Assembly (NCBI GenBank): GCA_011799875.1 | Contig: CM022298.1 | Span: 491,391,180-491,455,179 of the forward strand | DNA: 64,000 nt | DNA from: Thinopyrum elongatum | Taxonomy: Eukaryota; Streptophyta; Magnoliopsida; Poales; Poaceae | Reading direction: 5' to 3' | Shown here: positions 34,200 to 45,949 of the stretch, piece after piece | Position numbering within the stretch: position 1 is the first letter of the stretch | Layout of the letters: each line of letters starts with the position of its first letter | Program-made: the position numbers and the translations under genes | Notes under the pieces: generated by a model | The model's input: only the letters and a program-made list of their open reading frames with translations | Told to the model about the DNA's origin: nothing | Databases searched by the model: none

Positions 34200-35783
34200 T
34201 GTAGGATCAAAAGTAGGTCTAGAGGGGGGGGTGATTAGACTACTTGACCAAATAAAAATTTATCCTTTTCCCAATTTTAAGTGTTGGCAGATTTTAGCAA
34301 TTAGCACAAGTCAAGCAATCAACCTACACATGCAATTCTAAGAGTATAGCAGCGGAAAGTAAAACATTGCATATGAAGGTAAAGGGAAGGGTTTGGAGAG
34401 GGAAAACGCAATGTAGACATGGAGATTTTTGGTGTGGTTCCGATAGGTGGTGCTATCGTACATCCACGTTGATGGACACTTCAACCCACGAAGGGTAATG
34501 GTTGCGCGAGTCCACGGAGGGCTGCACCCACGAAGGGTCCACGAAGAAGCAACCTTGTCTATCCCACCATGGCCATCGCCCACGAAGGACTTGCCTCACT
34601 CGGGTAGATCTTCACGAAGTAGGCGATCTCCTTGCCCTTACAAACTTCTTGGTTCAACTCCACAACATGTCGGAGGCTCCCAAGCGACACCTAACCAATC
34701 TAGGAGACACCACTCTCCAAAAGGTAATAGACGGTGTGTTGATGATGAACTCCTTGCTCTTGTGCTTCGAATGATAGTCTCCCCAACACTCAACTCTCTC
34801 TCTCTCACTGATTTGGATTGGGTGGAAAGAAGATTTGAGTAGAAAGCAACTTGGGGAAGGCTAGAGATCAAGATTCTTATGGTAGGATTGGAATATCTTG
34901 GTCTCAACACATGAGTAGGTGGTTCTCTCTCAGAAAATGAGTAGTGGAAGTGTAGGCACGTTCTGATGGCTCTCTCACAAATGGAGATGGGGGTGGAGGG
35001 GTATATATAGCCTCCACACAAAATCCAACCGTTACACACATATGACCCAACTTGGTCGGACCGATTATATGAACTCGGTGAGACCAAAGCAGTTCAAAAT
35101 GTGAACGTTAGGAATCTCGGTGGGACCGACGGAGACAACTCGATGTGACCGATGTGCAAGGGCTAGGGCAAACATCAACTCGGTTGGACCGATTACTACA
35201 ACTCGGTGGGACCGAAGTGGAGTAATAAGCAATAGAGAGAATGACAGGCAAACTCGGTGTGACCGGTTTCACTGACTCGGTGAGACCGAAATAGTGAAAC
35301 ACATCACAGTGAGAATGCAAGGCCATCTTGGTGAGACCGAGATCCATATCGGTGTGACCGAAGTGTCTAGGGTTTTGGCAGTGGCTATGTCAATAGAACT
35401 CGGTGGCGCCGGATATGATATTTCGGTGGGGCCGAGTTTGACTTTTGGTTTTGGACATATTTGGAAGTGAGAGTGTTTGGGGGATTTTGGAGCATATCAG
35501 TAAGCATTTTGAGCAAGTAGATCATTAAGCAACACCTCATCCCCTTTTAATAGTATTGGCTTTTCCTATGGACTCTATGTGATCTTGGATCACTAAAATA
35601 GAAATGAAGAGTCTTGGAGATTAGCCAATCTTAGTCCTTAGCATTTTGAGGGGTCCACATCTCTAGTCCATGCCATGCCAATCATTGAACTTTCTGAAAT
35701 ATTTAACTTGAAAGAATATTAGTTTAATGAGCTATATGTTGTTATGAATTACCAAAACCACCCAGGGATTAGTTGCACTTTCA
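34200..35783 (-). repeat. 3' LTR of copia element
   Basis: TGTAGGATCAAAAG to GTTGCACTTTCA on the plus strand. It contains a TATA box and an array of TCGGT…ACCGA palindromes (35050-35450). Confidence 0.93.
35001..35010 (-). promoter_or_regulatory. TATA box in copia 3' LTR
   Basis: On the minus strand CTATATATAC lies after GGAGG, about 780 bases from the LTR start. Confidence 0.55.
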
Positions 35784-35799
35784 ATCTCCCCCTTTTTGG
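35784..35799 (-). other. Polypurine tract of copia element
   Basis: The minus strand reads CCAAAAAGGGGGAGAT directly before the 3' LTR. Confidence 0.85.
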
Positions 35800-37767
35800 T
35801 AATTGATGACAACATATAGATCAAACTTCGACAAATGATAATATGAATGTAATATATCGTCGCTTTGAGAAGTATGTGATAAGCAAGAGCTCCCCCTAAA
35901 TTTGTGCATTATTTAAAATTTGCATATGAATGCAAATGCACAATCGATTAGGATCATGGGGTACTCTTCCATGTCACATACATCTTGGTGGAGCGCTCAA
36001 AATGATATGAGGTAAATAACATGCACTCATCACCAAGGGAAAAACATGATTGATCATACACAAATATCAAGATACCATCATTCAAGCACACAATAATGCA
36101 AAGTATGATCAACCACATGATCACAAAAGTATCTCACGGACATAACCAACATAGTAGCAGGAATCAAACAAGCAAACGATCAAAGTATCAAGTGGCAAGG
36201 CAAATAAGAACCAAAAGCTCTCTCTCTCTCGAAGCCTAATGATCTATACACTTTCTCCCCCTTTGGCAACAAGTTACCAAAAAGCTTGAAAATGCATAGT
36301 GCTATGCGACACTCTAGGCACGATCTCCGGGAGCTCCTGAAGTGGTCTTCTGGCTTGTTGTTCCGGTGTGCATAGATGGCATGGAGAGGAGTCCGTCAAC
36401 GAATGCATCAAATCTAATCTAACGGAGTTTGCAGTGGATAGACTAGTCTCAATCATGGAAAGAATATAGGTGTTGATCTTTGTGCATGGAATCGGAGTGG
36501 GGGAAGGCACAAAGGATCGAGTTCATACCCTAACTTGGCGATGAACTCGCTACGGCGACAACGGCGGTGAAGATTCCCGTTGACGGCGGCGGAGGCCAGT
36601 GGCAAGAGGGCGCTGGCGACGAGGAGACCATCCGGGGACCTTGAGTCGGAAGAGCTGGACAGGTGCGGGCGAAGCGTTTGGTGGAATTTCCAAATTTTCA
36701 GCCTGTGGGTATATATATCCAGTCTCTGTCGGTGTGACCGAGCGGAACTACTCGATGGCACCGAGATGCAGAATCGCAAGCGGATACTGCAACTCGGTGT
36801 GATCGAATGGTTCATATCGGTTGCACCGAGATTAAAACCTAGATCAACTTAGTGAACTCAGTGTGACCGAAAGGGATGAATCGGTCAGACCGAAATGCAT
36901 TAAGAAGTTTTGGAAGTTAAGTCTATGACAAATCGGTGACTCCGAGTGCTCCTCACCCGGAGGGTCCGAATTTGACTTGATCAAGCTTTGTGATGTAGCA
37001 TGAAAAGAATTTGAGATGAGAAAAGCATAGATAGCTAGAGGGAGTTCTTAGGCATTCTTGTCCATCCATTTGGCAAAAAGAAACCAAACAAGCAAAGCAA
37101 AAAATGGATGTCCTCGAATGGAGAAAATTATGCAACCAACATGCTCACACAATAAGATAGCAAATGAAATATGTGGCAAAGCATGCACAAACACTCTAGC
37201 ATCTATCAAACAATTGGCGATGACTAGGTCATCTATATATGAGTATATTGACATAGGAGTCAAATGAGAACATTTGATCATAGGTCATACTCATCGTTTA
37301 AGCACAAGTGGGGTTACCACTTTTACATAAAACATTGTTGTGTTCACATCACTTGAGTTGCTTTTGCTCAATTTTTTAGAGCAAAGCTCCCCCTAGATGT
37401 GATATCCCCCCTAAGAGGGATGAACTAACCTTGGGTTTTGTCAATGATGACTTCATGTAGGTGTTGAAGATGTAGATGCTCAATGTTGATGTAGATCATT
37501 TGGAGCAATCCATTGGAGTGAGTTGCACTTTCAATTCCTACACAGGTTAGTCCCACAAGGAACATGCAAGGATATCCATAGACATAGAGTGAAGTATGCA
37601 CACATGATGATGTCCATGAAAGCATTGGATTACCTTATCCCTTGTCTTACCAACAAGATGGTTTGTGAATCCATGAACTAGTGCAAGATATGGAAGTTGA
37701 TTGCACATGTCCTTGCCAAAATGAAATATGAGTGAAGTTTGTTGGTGGAGTCACCCTCAAGAATTCT
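35800..37767 (-). other. Non-coding interior of copia element replacing pol
   Basis: About 2 kb where protease, integrase and RT would be expected, with stops in all frames. A second block of TCGGT…ACCGA palindromes lies at 36725-36970. A CTTTCTCCCCCTTTGGCAAC phrase at 36252 (minus: G-rich purines) resembles a second polypurine tract. The coding part of pol was lost or replaced. Confidence 0.7.
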
Positions 37768-39954
37768 CTAGTTCTTCTTCTTTGGGATCCACATCAACTT
37801 GATGGGAATCCTTAGAGTTGTAGTCGTTCTTGATGAAGTAGAGCTTGATGTAGTCTTGGGAACCCACTTGACCATGGCCTTAGGAGCTTCTTCAAATGAA
37901 TCAATCTCTTCTTGAAGCTTGTCCTTGTCCTTTGGCTTGTGGTCTTGTGGTGGAACATCATCTTGAGCTTGTGTTCCTTTGGAAGAAGTGGGATCATACT
38001 TCTCTTGTTGAGGAACAAACTTTGTCTTGGGGTATTGATCTTCTTCCCACTCAACTCCATTGGCATTGAACTTACGTTCAAAACCAACACCTTGATTCTT
38101 CCGGTGTCTTCCTTGCTTGCGTACAATTTCCTCAAATTGCTTACTTCCGGCAAGACTCTTGTAAACACCTTTCTCTATAATTCCCTTCAATAAGCTATTT
38201 TCTTGCTCAAGTGTAACGTGGCTAAGAGAATCATTAGTAGAATCAAGAGAACTACTAGAAGCAACAATATTGGATTTAACATGATTATTGTTACTACTAG
38301 AAGAAGAATCTTTCTTGCTCTTGTTGCTAGATTTTACTTGTGGCATGTAAGTAGAAAAGAGTACTTGCTTGGCAATGTAAGAAGAACTTTTCTTTCAAAG
38401 ATCATCATTGATTGCTTTTAAGAACCCATGCTCTTGCTCTAAATTGAGCTTTTCAAAGCGTAGCTTCTCATGAGTTTTTAAAAGCTCTCAATGATCCTCT
38501 AAAGTAGTTTCATGAGCTAACTTAAGAGTGTTAAGTTCTTTAGTTAGACGCTCAATCTCCTTCTTATCATTGTCATTCGTTTCATCTTGATTAGCATGAT
38601 TAATAGCAATTTCATCATTGTTTTCATCCCTAGGATTGTCAACAAGCAAATCATCATCACCTAGCAAATCATCTTCATCACTATTGAAATCAAAATACTC
38701 GGGGTGCGATACCTTAGGGCCTTTAGCCATGAAGCATCTTCCAATTCCTTCATTTGGTGAGTCAAATATGTCATAGGAGTTGGATGACACAAGTGCAAGT
38801 CCGGCAACACCTTCATCTTGAGTATATTCGGAGTCGGAGTGATAACTTCTCTCGGAGTGGTTGTCGGAGTCGGAACCGGAAACCCATTCGCCAACATGAG
38901 CTTGATGTCTTCGTCCTGTGTAGCTCTTTGATGACTTGTCCTTCCTTTCTGAATCCTTGCTTCTATGAGAGGGTCTTCGTTCATAACGATCATCTCTACT
39001 CCTTCTCTCTCTTGGTGGTGATTCCTCTCTTTTACTTCTCCTTTTGGGTGAATCTTCTCTTCTCTTGTAGGGAGCCGTACACTCATTTGAGTAGTGTCCG
39101 GGTCTTCCACAATTGTAGCAATTGCTATCACGACTAGAAGATCTTTTGTCATTGTAGGACCTTGACTTGGAACTTCTCTCTTTGCTTCTATTCTTGTAGA
39201 ATTTGTTGAAGTACTTCACCATTAGGCTCAATTCTTCATTGAAGACTTGTTTCTCACTTGATGATGTAGGAGCATCACATGAGACTTTGTAAGCACCACT
39301 TGACTTGTTGTGAAGCTCTTCTTTATCCTTGAGTGACATCTCATGAGCAACAATTCTACCAATGACTTCCGTTGGCTTGAGATCTTTGTAATTGGGCATC
39401 ATTTGGATCAACATGCACACCGTATCATACTTTCCATCCAAGGCTCTTAGGATCTTCTTGATGATGAATTTGTCGGTCATCTCTTCACTTCCTAAGCCGG
39501 CAATCTCATTTGTGATGAGAGCTAGCCTAGAGTACATTTCCGCGACTCCTTCACCATCCTTCATTTTGAACTTGTCAAGTTGACTTTGGAGCACATCCAA
39601 TTTGGATTCCTTGACGGACTCGGTACCTTCATGCATATCAACCAAAGTATCCCAAATTTCCTTTGCATTCTCAAGGCGGCTGATTTTGTTGAATACTTCG
39701 GGGCACCATCCATTGAAGAGGATATCGCAAGCTTGAGCATTGTATTGCAACATATTCAATTCTTCCGCGGTCGCTTCACGATTCGGCTCTCTTTCATCTT
39801 CGAAGAATTCACCTTGCAAACCAATACACACGATAGCCCAAATGGCGGGGTTATGTCCAAGAATATGCATTTTCATATTATGCTTCCAACTCACAAAATT
39901 AGTACCATCGAAGTAAGGACCTCTACGGTGGTAATTTCCCTCGCTAGACGCCAT
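37768..39954 (-). pseudogene. gag: Copia gag (nucleocapsid polyprotein), two in-frame stops
   Basis: ATG at 39954 starts MASSEGNYHRRGPYFDGTNF, the usual entry of copia gag. The UBN2/retrotran_gag region spans roughly residues 10-200, with WDTLVDMHEGTESVKESKL and AEMYSRLALITNEIAGL. A CCHC zinc knuckle CYNCGRPGHYSNEC lies near residue 280, followed by an Arg/Ser/Lys-rich stretch, an acidic segment and a leucine-rich coiled coil (IERLTKELNTLKLAHETTLE). In-frame TGA codons lie at 38488-38490 and about 38394-38396. The same frame then continues from 38346 to 37768 (…SFEEAPKAMVKWVPK…) and ends before any protease motif. If read through it would be about 728 codons. In trans, such gags could be packaged with proteins from related autonomous elements. 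Confidence 0.85.
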
Positions 39955-40024
39955 ACTCTCCTAGGTTGTGAAACCAAGGCTATGATCACCAAAGCTATGG
40001 AAATAAAGGCTAATGGAGACCAAA

Positions 40025-40036
40025 GCTCTGATACCA
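40025..40036 (-). other. Primer-binding site of copia element
   Basis: The minus strand reads TGGTATCAGAGC two bases inside the 5' LTR, complementary to the 3' end of initiator methionine tRNA. Confidence 0.88.
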
Positions 40037-40038
40037 CT

Positions 40039-41622
40039 TGTAGGATCGAAAGTAGGTCTAGAGGGGGGGGGGTGATTAGACTACTTGACCAAATAAAAAT
40101 TTATCCTTTTCCCAATTTTAAGTGTTGGCAGATTTTAGCAATTAGCACAAGTCAAGCAACCAACCTACACATGCAATTCTAAGAATGTATCAGCGGAAAG
40201 TAAAACATTGCATATGAAGGTAAAGGGAAGGGTTTGGAGAGGGCAAACGCAATGTAGACACGGAGATTTTTGGCATGGTTCCGATAGGTGGTGCTATTGT
40301 ACATCCATGTGGATGGAGACTTCAACCCACGAAGGGTAACGGTTGCATGAGTCCATGGAGGGCTCCACCCACGAAGGGTCCACGAAGAAGCAACCTTGTC
40401 TATCCTACCATGGCCATCACCCACGAAGGACTTGCCTCACTCGGGTAGATCTTCACGAAGTAGGTGATCTCCTTGCCCTTACAAACTTCTTGGTTAAACT
40501 CCACAACATGTCGGTGGCTGCCAAGCGACACCTAACCAATCTAGGAGACACCACTCTCCAAAAGGTAATAGACGGTGTGTTGATGATGAACTCCTTGCTC
40601 TTGTGCTTCAAATGATAGTCTCCCCAACACTCAACTCTCTCTCACTGATTTGGATTGGGTGGAAAGAAGATTTGAGTGGAAAGCAACTTGGGGAAGGCTA
40701 GAGATCAAGATTCTTGTGGTAGGATTGGAATATCTTGGTCTCAACACATGAGTAGGTGGTTCTCTCTCAGAAAATGAGCAGTGGAAGTGTAGGCATGTTC
40801 TGATGGCTCTCTCACAAATGGAGATGGAGGTGGAGGGGTATATATAGCCTCCACACAAAATCCAACCGTTACACACATATGACCCAACTCGGTCGGACCG
40901 ATTATATGATCTCGGTGAGACCGAAGCAGTTCAACATATGAACGTTAGGAATCTCGATGGGACCGATGGAGACAACTCGGTGTGATCGATGTGCAAGGGC
41001 TAGGGCAAACATCAAGTCGGTTGGACCGATTACTACAACTCGGTGGGACCAAAGTGGAGTAATAAGCAACAGAGAGAATGACAGGCAAACTCGGTGTGAC
41101 CGGTTTCACTGACTCGTTGAGACCGAAATAGTGAAACACATCACAGTGAGAATGCAAGGCCATCTCGGTGAGACCGAGATCCATATCGATGTGACTGAAG
41201 TGTCTAGGGTTTTGGCAGTGGCTATGTCAATAGAACTCGGTGGCGCCGGATATGATATTTCGGTGGGGCCGAGTTTGACTTTTGGTTTTGGACATATTTG
41301 GAAGTGAGAAAGTGGTTGAGGGATTTTGGAGCATATCACTAAGCATTTTGAGCAAGTAGATCATTAAGCAACACCTCATCCCCTTTTAATAGTATTGGCT
41401 TTTCCTATGGACTCAATGTGATCTTGGATCACTAAAATAGAAATGAAGAGTCTTGGAGATTACCCAATCTTAGTCCTTAGAATTTTGAGGGGTCCACATC
41501 TCTAGTCCATGCCATGCCAATCATTGAACTTTCTGAAATATTTAACTTGAAAGAATATTAGTTCAATGAGCTATATGTTTTTATGAATTACCAAAACCAC
41601 CCAGGGATTAGTTGCACTTTCA
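40039..41622 (-). repeat. 5' LTR of copia element
   Basis: The same length as its partner, with scattered mostly transition differences. Carries the same palindrome array at 40890-41280. Confidence 0.93.
40839..40848 (-). promoter_or_regulatory. TATA box in copia 5' LTR
   Basis: Same GGCTATATATACCCC block on the minus strand; the probable promoter for the gag transcript. Confidence 0.6.
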
Positions 41623-41627
41623 GCGAT
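41623..41627. repeat. Target-site duplication GCGAT, right
   Basis: Identical to 34195-34199. Removing the element and one copy restores a continuous B3-gene frame. Confidence 0.93.
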
Positions 41628-42017
41628 GCTGGCTTGGGATCCTCAGCTGGCAAGTCAGACCTCATCGACGGCGACCACGAGGAGGAGCCAATCTTTGACA
41701 AGTGAGGAGACCCATGATTTGTTTTCTCAAACCCCTTTTGTAGTGAGAACCTGTCCAGTATTTATTGCTATATTTGGTTGTTTGCATTATGCCTTGTTTA
41801 TTTCTATGGTTTATGGTTGTTCGGTTGTTTGTAGTTAGCATATGTCCAGTTTCAATTGCCATCTTTGGTTGTTCGTAGTATGCCTTATTTATTTCAGCTA
41901 TTAACAGTGTGATGTTCTATATGTGCTAGTATGAACTGTGCAGTTCAATTTCATCAATACCAAATTTAACAATAGCTCTATGAATGACTATATTTGGTTG
42001 CTGTTAAGCATGTTGTA

Positions 42018-42274
42018 CTCCCTCCGAATCTTTTTAGTTCGCATATAAGATTTGTCTAAAGTCAAGCCTCGTAAAGTTTGACCAACTTTATAGAACAAAA
42101 TACCAACATTCAAAATATGAAATAAATATCATTACATGTGTCATGACTTAAATTTTCATATTGTATAACTTTAGCATGGTAGATGTTGATATTTTTTCAT
42201 ATAAATAAGGTCAAACTTTATGAAGTTTGACTTCAGACAATTCTTATAAGCAGAGTAAAAAGGACCGGAGGGAG
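42018..42274. mobile_element. Stowaway-type MITE, 257 bp, in B3 intron
   Basis: CTCCCTCCGAATCTTTTTAG at the left and AAAGGACCGGAGGGAG at the right are inverted. TA is duplicated at 42016-42017 and 42275-42276. The interior has the inverted AGTTTGACC/GGTCAAACTT pair. Confidence 0.85.
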
Positions 42275-42307
42275 TATTGAACACGCCTTTCCATTTGATT
42301 TAACAAT

Positions 42308-42753
42308 GGCACTGTTTGGATACTCTAACTTAGCTAGAGGTTAGAGTTAGTTTCTAGCTCATGACAGTTAAAAGGGAGAGAGAGAGATTGGTGGAATAGT
42401 TGATTGTATTGCTTGAGCCTCGTGGGCATATATATAGGAGTACATGGTCATCTTGGAGTACAAGTTAAGGTAGAATAAATCCTACGCTATCCTACGTTTC
42501 CTAAATAATAATGATACTAAACAATGACTAACCCTGAACTAACTCTAGCCAAAGAGGTGTTTGGATGACAGTGTTAGATTGACAATAAATGCACTAGGAG
42601 AACTAGCCCCAATCAGCACCTCTTGGGTGGGATAGTTATTTTGGGTGGGTTTGACGCAACTAGCTCAAACTAGCCCTCATGTTTGGATACTTTAGGGCTA
42701 TTTGAGCCCAAACTAGCTCAAACTAACTCTAACCCATGGATCCAAACAGGGCC
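42308..42753. mobile_element. Tourist-like MITE, 446 bp, in B3 intron
   Basis: The left end GGCACTGTTTGGATAC and the right end read inverted as GGCCCTGTTTGGATCC match at 14 of 16 bases. AAT is duplicated at 42305-42307 and 42754-42756. GGTTAGAGTTAGTTT recurs inverted inside. The middle may hold a second nested piece. Confidence 0.65.
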
Positions 42754-43423
42754 AATAACTAGTGTACTTAGACCTGCACAATACAAGTTTGAATGACTAT
42801 GTTTGCTTGTTTTTAAATATTAGGACTGTTGCAGTTAATAACACACCTTTCCACTTCTTGTTTTTAAATATTAGTTTTTTAACAATTTGGTCTTGCACAT
42901 GTAGGTCCTGCTGTCAGAGGTTTTGACCCACTGTTTGACCCTTATTTCATATGTGGAAATGAGTTGTCCATGAATATCAATCAAGTCAAGTAACTCAGAA
43001 AGATTGTTACGATAAAGAAATTAGCGACAAAAAACAACAAGATCTTTGTCTGCACAATGAAGAAGACTTCGGTTCACTACGGGATGGTACTAACTGTTAT
43101 ACCTTGTCTTTTTAATTCCTTTGCGCCATTTCAAATCTAGAGAAGATATTTATGCATATCCTTGTTTTCAGGCCTTTCCAAAGCAGTTCACTGATAATTA
43201 CCTCTCAAACCAAGTGTATGGTCAGGAGGCGAGGAAGGTTTTCATACAACACCCATGGTTCAATATTGAAGTGTTCCTGAAGAGGACGAAGGATGGACGG
43301 TCAATCATCCACAGGCACTGGCCTAAAGTTGCAAATACCTTCAACATCAATGAAGGCTCAATATTCGCCTTCCACTTCAGTAGTTTTCCAGATGAGATTC
43401 ATCTATCTATGTACCGTCTATGA

Positions 43424-43649
43424 TGCTAATTTCGAAAGGTTATAGATGTTGCATGTGAAACTTGGTGCTGGTGCAGTTGTGTAATGGGGTAGCTGAGTGC
43501 TGAAGCTATATGATGTTGTACTCCGATGTATTTCAATTATCAAATCCTGCTTCCTTAATACGGAAATGAAATATATTGTGTGCTTAATATGAAATGTCAA
43601 TTAGATTAATAAATGGATTATTAATAATAGGGCAATTAGCCTGCTAATT
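43424..43649. other. 3' flank of B3 pseudogene
   Basis: AT-rich sequence after the B3 stop, including AATACGGAAATGAAATATAT. It could be the old 3' untranslated region; nothing else seen. Confidence 0.45.
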
Positions 43650-44401
43650 GGGTTTTTCTATTGCAAACGGTTATTGAGAAAACACCATGGGCGATGACCT
43701 CAGGAAACGCACACAGTTTCTAGGAATAAACCGTGTTGGATCAATGAACAATCACACACGACATCCTCTTGAGAACTATTTGCGTTAGGCCACCTTGCGC
43801 AAACGTTTACCACATAAAAAGTGTGTGTGATGGACAGCCTTTGCCACACAGTTTCTTCTACGCACCGTGTGTGATGCATTGAATAACGCAAACGATAAAT
43901 TGTTAATATCATGTGCAATGGCAATGCTATCACAAATGATTTAATGGGGAAAATTGTGTGTGATGTACCTGCGAACGGAAACGTTTTCCCTGGAGTGACT
44001 ATGTGGGATGTATATATGAACGGAAACGTACTTCTTAGATTAACTGTGTGGGATGTACATACTAAAGGAAACGTATTCCTTGGATTGACTGTGTGGAATG
44101 TACATACGAATGGAATCGTTTAGCCGGGACTGACTGTGTGGGATGTACTTACGACCGGAAATGATTTGGCATGTATAATTGTATTTTTTTAGCACAACTG
44201 TATGTATAACCGTATTTGATCGCTCGCCCGTCGCACACGACCTCATTTTGCCGAGCGTGTGTACCAGGAGGGCCTATCCCCGATGGTTTCTGGGTCGTGT
44301 GGGAAGGACCCCCTATCGCAGTCACTCACTTGGCGACGGTTCAGAACGCCGTCACGGAAAGGGGTTAAAAACTGTTTGTATAGCACCTCGCTGTACCAGT
44401 G
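43650..44401. mobile_element. CACTA-like element end with subterminal repeats
   Basis: The right end, read on the minus strand, starts CACTGGTACAGCGAGGTGC and continues into repeated CATCCCACACAGTC words. A CACTG/CAGTG terminus with subterminal tandem repeats fits a CACTA superfamily variant, with CTA following at 44402-44404. The left limit is uncertain; repeated GTGTGTGATG words reach back to about 43750. No transposase is present. Confidence 0.5.
43950..44184. repeat. 45-bp tandem repeat array
   Basis: Four full units of exactly 45 bases (43977, 44022, 44067, 44112), each starting GGAAACGT or GGAATCGT and containing GACTGTGTGGGATGTACATA, with partial units on both sides. Because 45 is divisible by three, a fortuitous 70-codon frame (43911-44123) runs through it. 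Confidence 0.93.
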
Positions 44402-44592
44402 CTACCAGGTACCTATCATAAACTCTCAACTCTTGCACTTACATTATTTTCCATTTGCCTCTTGTTTTCCTCTCCCCCACTTCTAAAACATTTTCAAAAA
44501 AACACAAAATATTTGCCTTTTTATTCGCCTTCTTTCCCTTCGTCTTTTCGTTTGCCTTTTTATTTGCTTGTGTGCTAGATTGCTTGCTTTGT

Positions 44593-45929
44593 CATGATGT
44601 GTCTCAAGAAAATACTAATTTGTGTGATTTTCCAATACTAATAATAATGATTTTATTAGTACTATGATTTCTCCCACCACTAGTGCGGATTCTTATGAAA
44701 TTAATGCTGCTTTGTTGAATCTTGTTATGAAAGAACAATTTTCTGGTAGTCTTAATTAAGATGTTACATCCCATCTAAATACTTTCATTGAGTTGTGCGA
44801 TATGCAAAATAAAAAATATGTGCATAATGATATTGTTAAGTTGAAGTTATTTCTGTTCTCACTACGAGATGGTGCTAAAACTTGGTTTTCATCTTTGCCT
44901 AAAAATAGTATTGATTCATGGGATAAGTGTAAAGATGCTTTTATTTCCAAGTATTTTCCTCCGCTAAGATCATCTCCCTTAGGAACAATATAATGAATTT
45001 TAAGCAACTTGATCATGAACATGTTGCACAATCTCGGGAGAGGATGAAATTAATGATAAGAAATTGCCCTACTCATGGTTTAAGTTTATGGATGATCATA
45101 CAAAAAAAATTATGCTGTATTGAATTTTGCATCTAGAAATCTTTTAGATTCCACCGCGGATGGTACTTTTATGGAAATCACTTTAGGAGAAGCTACTAAA
45201 CTCCTAGATAATATTATGGAAAATTACTCTCAATGGCATACCGAAAGATCTTCTACTAGTAAAAAAGTGCATGCGATTGAAAAAATTAATACTTTGAGTG
45301 GAAAGATGAATGAACTTATGAAATTGATTGCTAGCAAGAGTGCTCCTATCGATCCTAATGATATGCCTTTGTCTACTTTGATTGAGAATAATAATGAATC
45401 TATGAATGTGAATTTTGTTGGTAGGAACAATTTTGATAACAATGCGTATAGAGGCAATTTTAATTCTATGTCGTTTCCTAGTAATTCCTCTAATAATTAT
45501 GGTAATTCCTACAGAAATTCTTATGGAAATTATAATAAGATACCCTCTAATCTTGAGAATAATATTAAAGATTTCATTAATTCTCAAAATATTTTCAATG
45601 CTATGGTAGAACAAAAATTGCTAAAGATTGATGATTTGGCTAGAAACGGTGATAGAATTTCTCATGAGATTGATTCTTTTAAGATTAGATCTATTCCACC
45701 CAAGCTTGATATTATTGAGTCTCTGAATTCTATTCAAATTTCTATTAATGAAAGTAAGGAGAGAATCACTAGGATGCGAGCTAAGAGAAATTGGCTAGAA
45801 AAAGCATGTTCTTCTAATTTTCGTGATAATAATGATGAAGATCTTAAAGTGATTGGCGTGACTACTATTGAATCTTTGTTTGCTAAGATTAAACTTTATG
45901 AAAAGGGACTAAAGAAGAGTCAATTTTAG
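44593..45929 (+). pseudogene. gag: Gypsy gag, frameshifted
   Basis: The gag region can be followed in pieces. One N-terminal part is around 44680-44990 (YEINAALLNLVMKEQFSGSL, stop, then NTFIELCDMQNKK…DGAKTWFSSLPKNSIDSWDK, the retrotransposon gag fold). After a frame change near 44990, a long frame runs 45120-45929, rich in Asn/Ser (NNYGNSYRNSYGNYN) with a C-terminal coiled region. The initial ATG region near 44593 is altered. No CCHC knuckle is seen. Typical of Athila-group gag, and non-functional. Confidence 0.78.
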
Positions 45930-45949
45930 TTAGAAGGCGTCCCAATAAT

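Larger units (their letters stand above)
34200..41622 (-). mobile_element. Ty1/copia element, SIRE/Maximus-like, gag-only, complete with LTRs
   Basis: Two 1584-bp LTRs (34200-35783, 40039-41622) flank a 4.26 kb interior. GCGAT is duplicated at 34195-34199 and 41623-41627. The primer-binding site (minus, 40036-40025) and polypurine tract (minus, 35799-35784) fix the orientation. On the minus strand the LTR runs TGAAAGTGCAACTAATCC…GATCCTACA. The interior has a long gag but no protease, integrase or RT, so the copy is non-autonomous. By eye the LTRs differ at roughly 25 sites in the first 500 bases, about 5%. SIRE/Maximus assignment rests on the LTR end, the methionine-tRNA primer site and the long coiled-coil gag. 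Confidence 0.93.
33804..43423 (+). pseudogene. B3 DNA-binding-domain protein pseudogene, split by a copia element
   Basis: Exon 1 begins at ATG 33804 (MMPAKRPLSQRSPSPPPS). In-frame stops at 33933-33935 and 34044-34046 precede …SFLKDTFCD, where the copia element is inserted. After the insertion the frame resumes exactly (AGLGSSAGKSDLIDGDHEEE) to a donor at 41702 (GACAA|GTGAGG). Exon 2 (about 42905-43086) has a TAA after NINQVK, then KNNKIFVCTMKKTSVHYGM and a donor GTACTAAC. Exon 3 (43172-43423) is fully open and joins in phase: AFPKQFTDNYL…VFIQHPWFNIEVFLKR…WPKVANTFNINEGSIFAFHF, a typical B3 fold order ending at TGA. Intact B3 proteins are plant transcription factors. The stops and the 7.4 kb insertion make this copy non-functional. 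Confidence 0.85.

Noticed and set aside
43911..44123. 70-codon frame with 15-residue protein repeats
   Set aside because: It results from the 45-bp DNA repeat being divisible by three; no start context and no relatives recognised.
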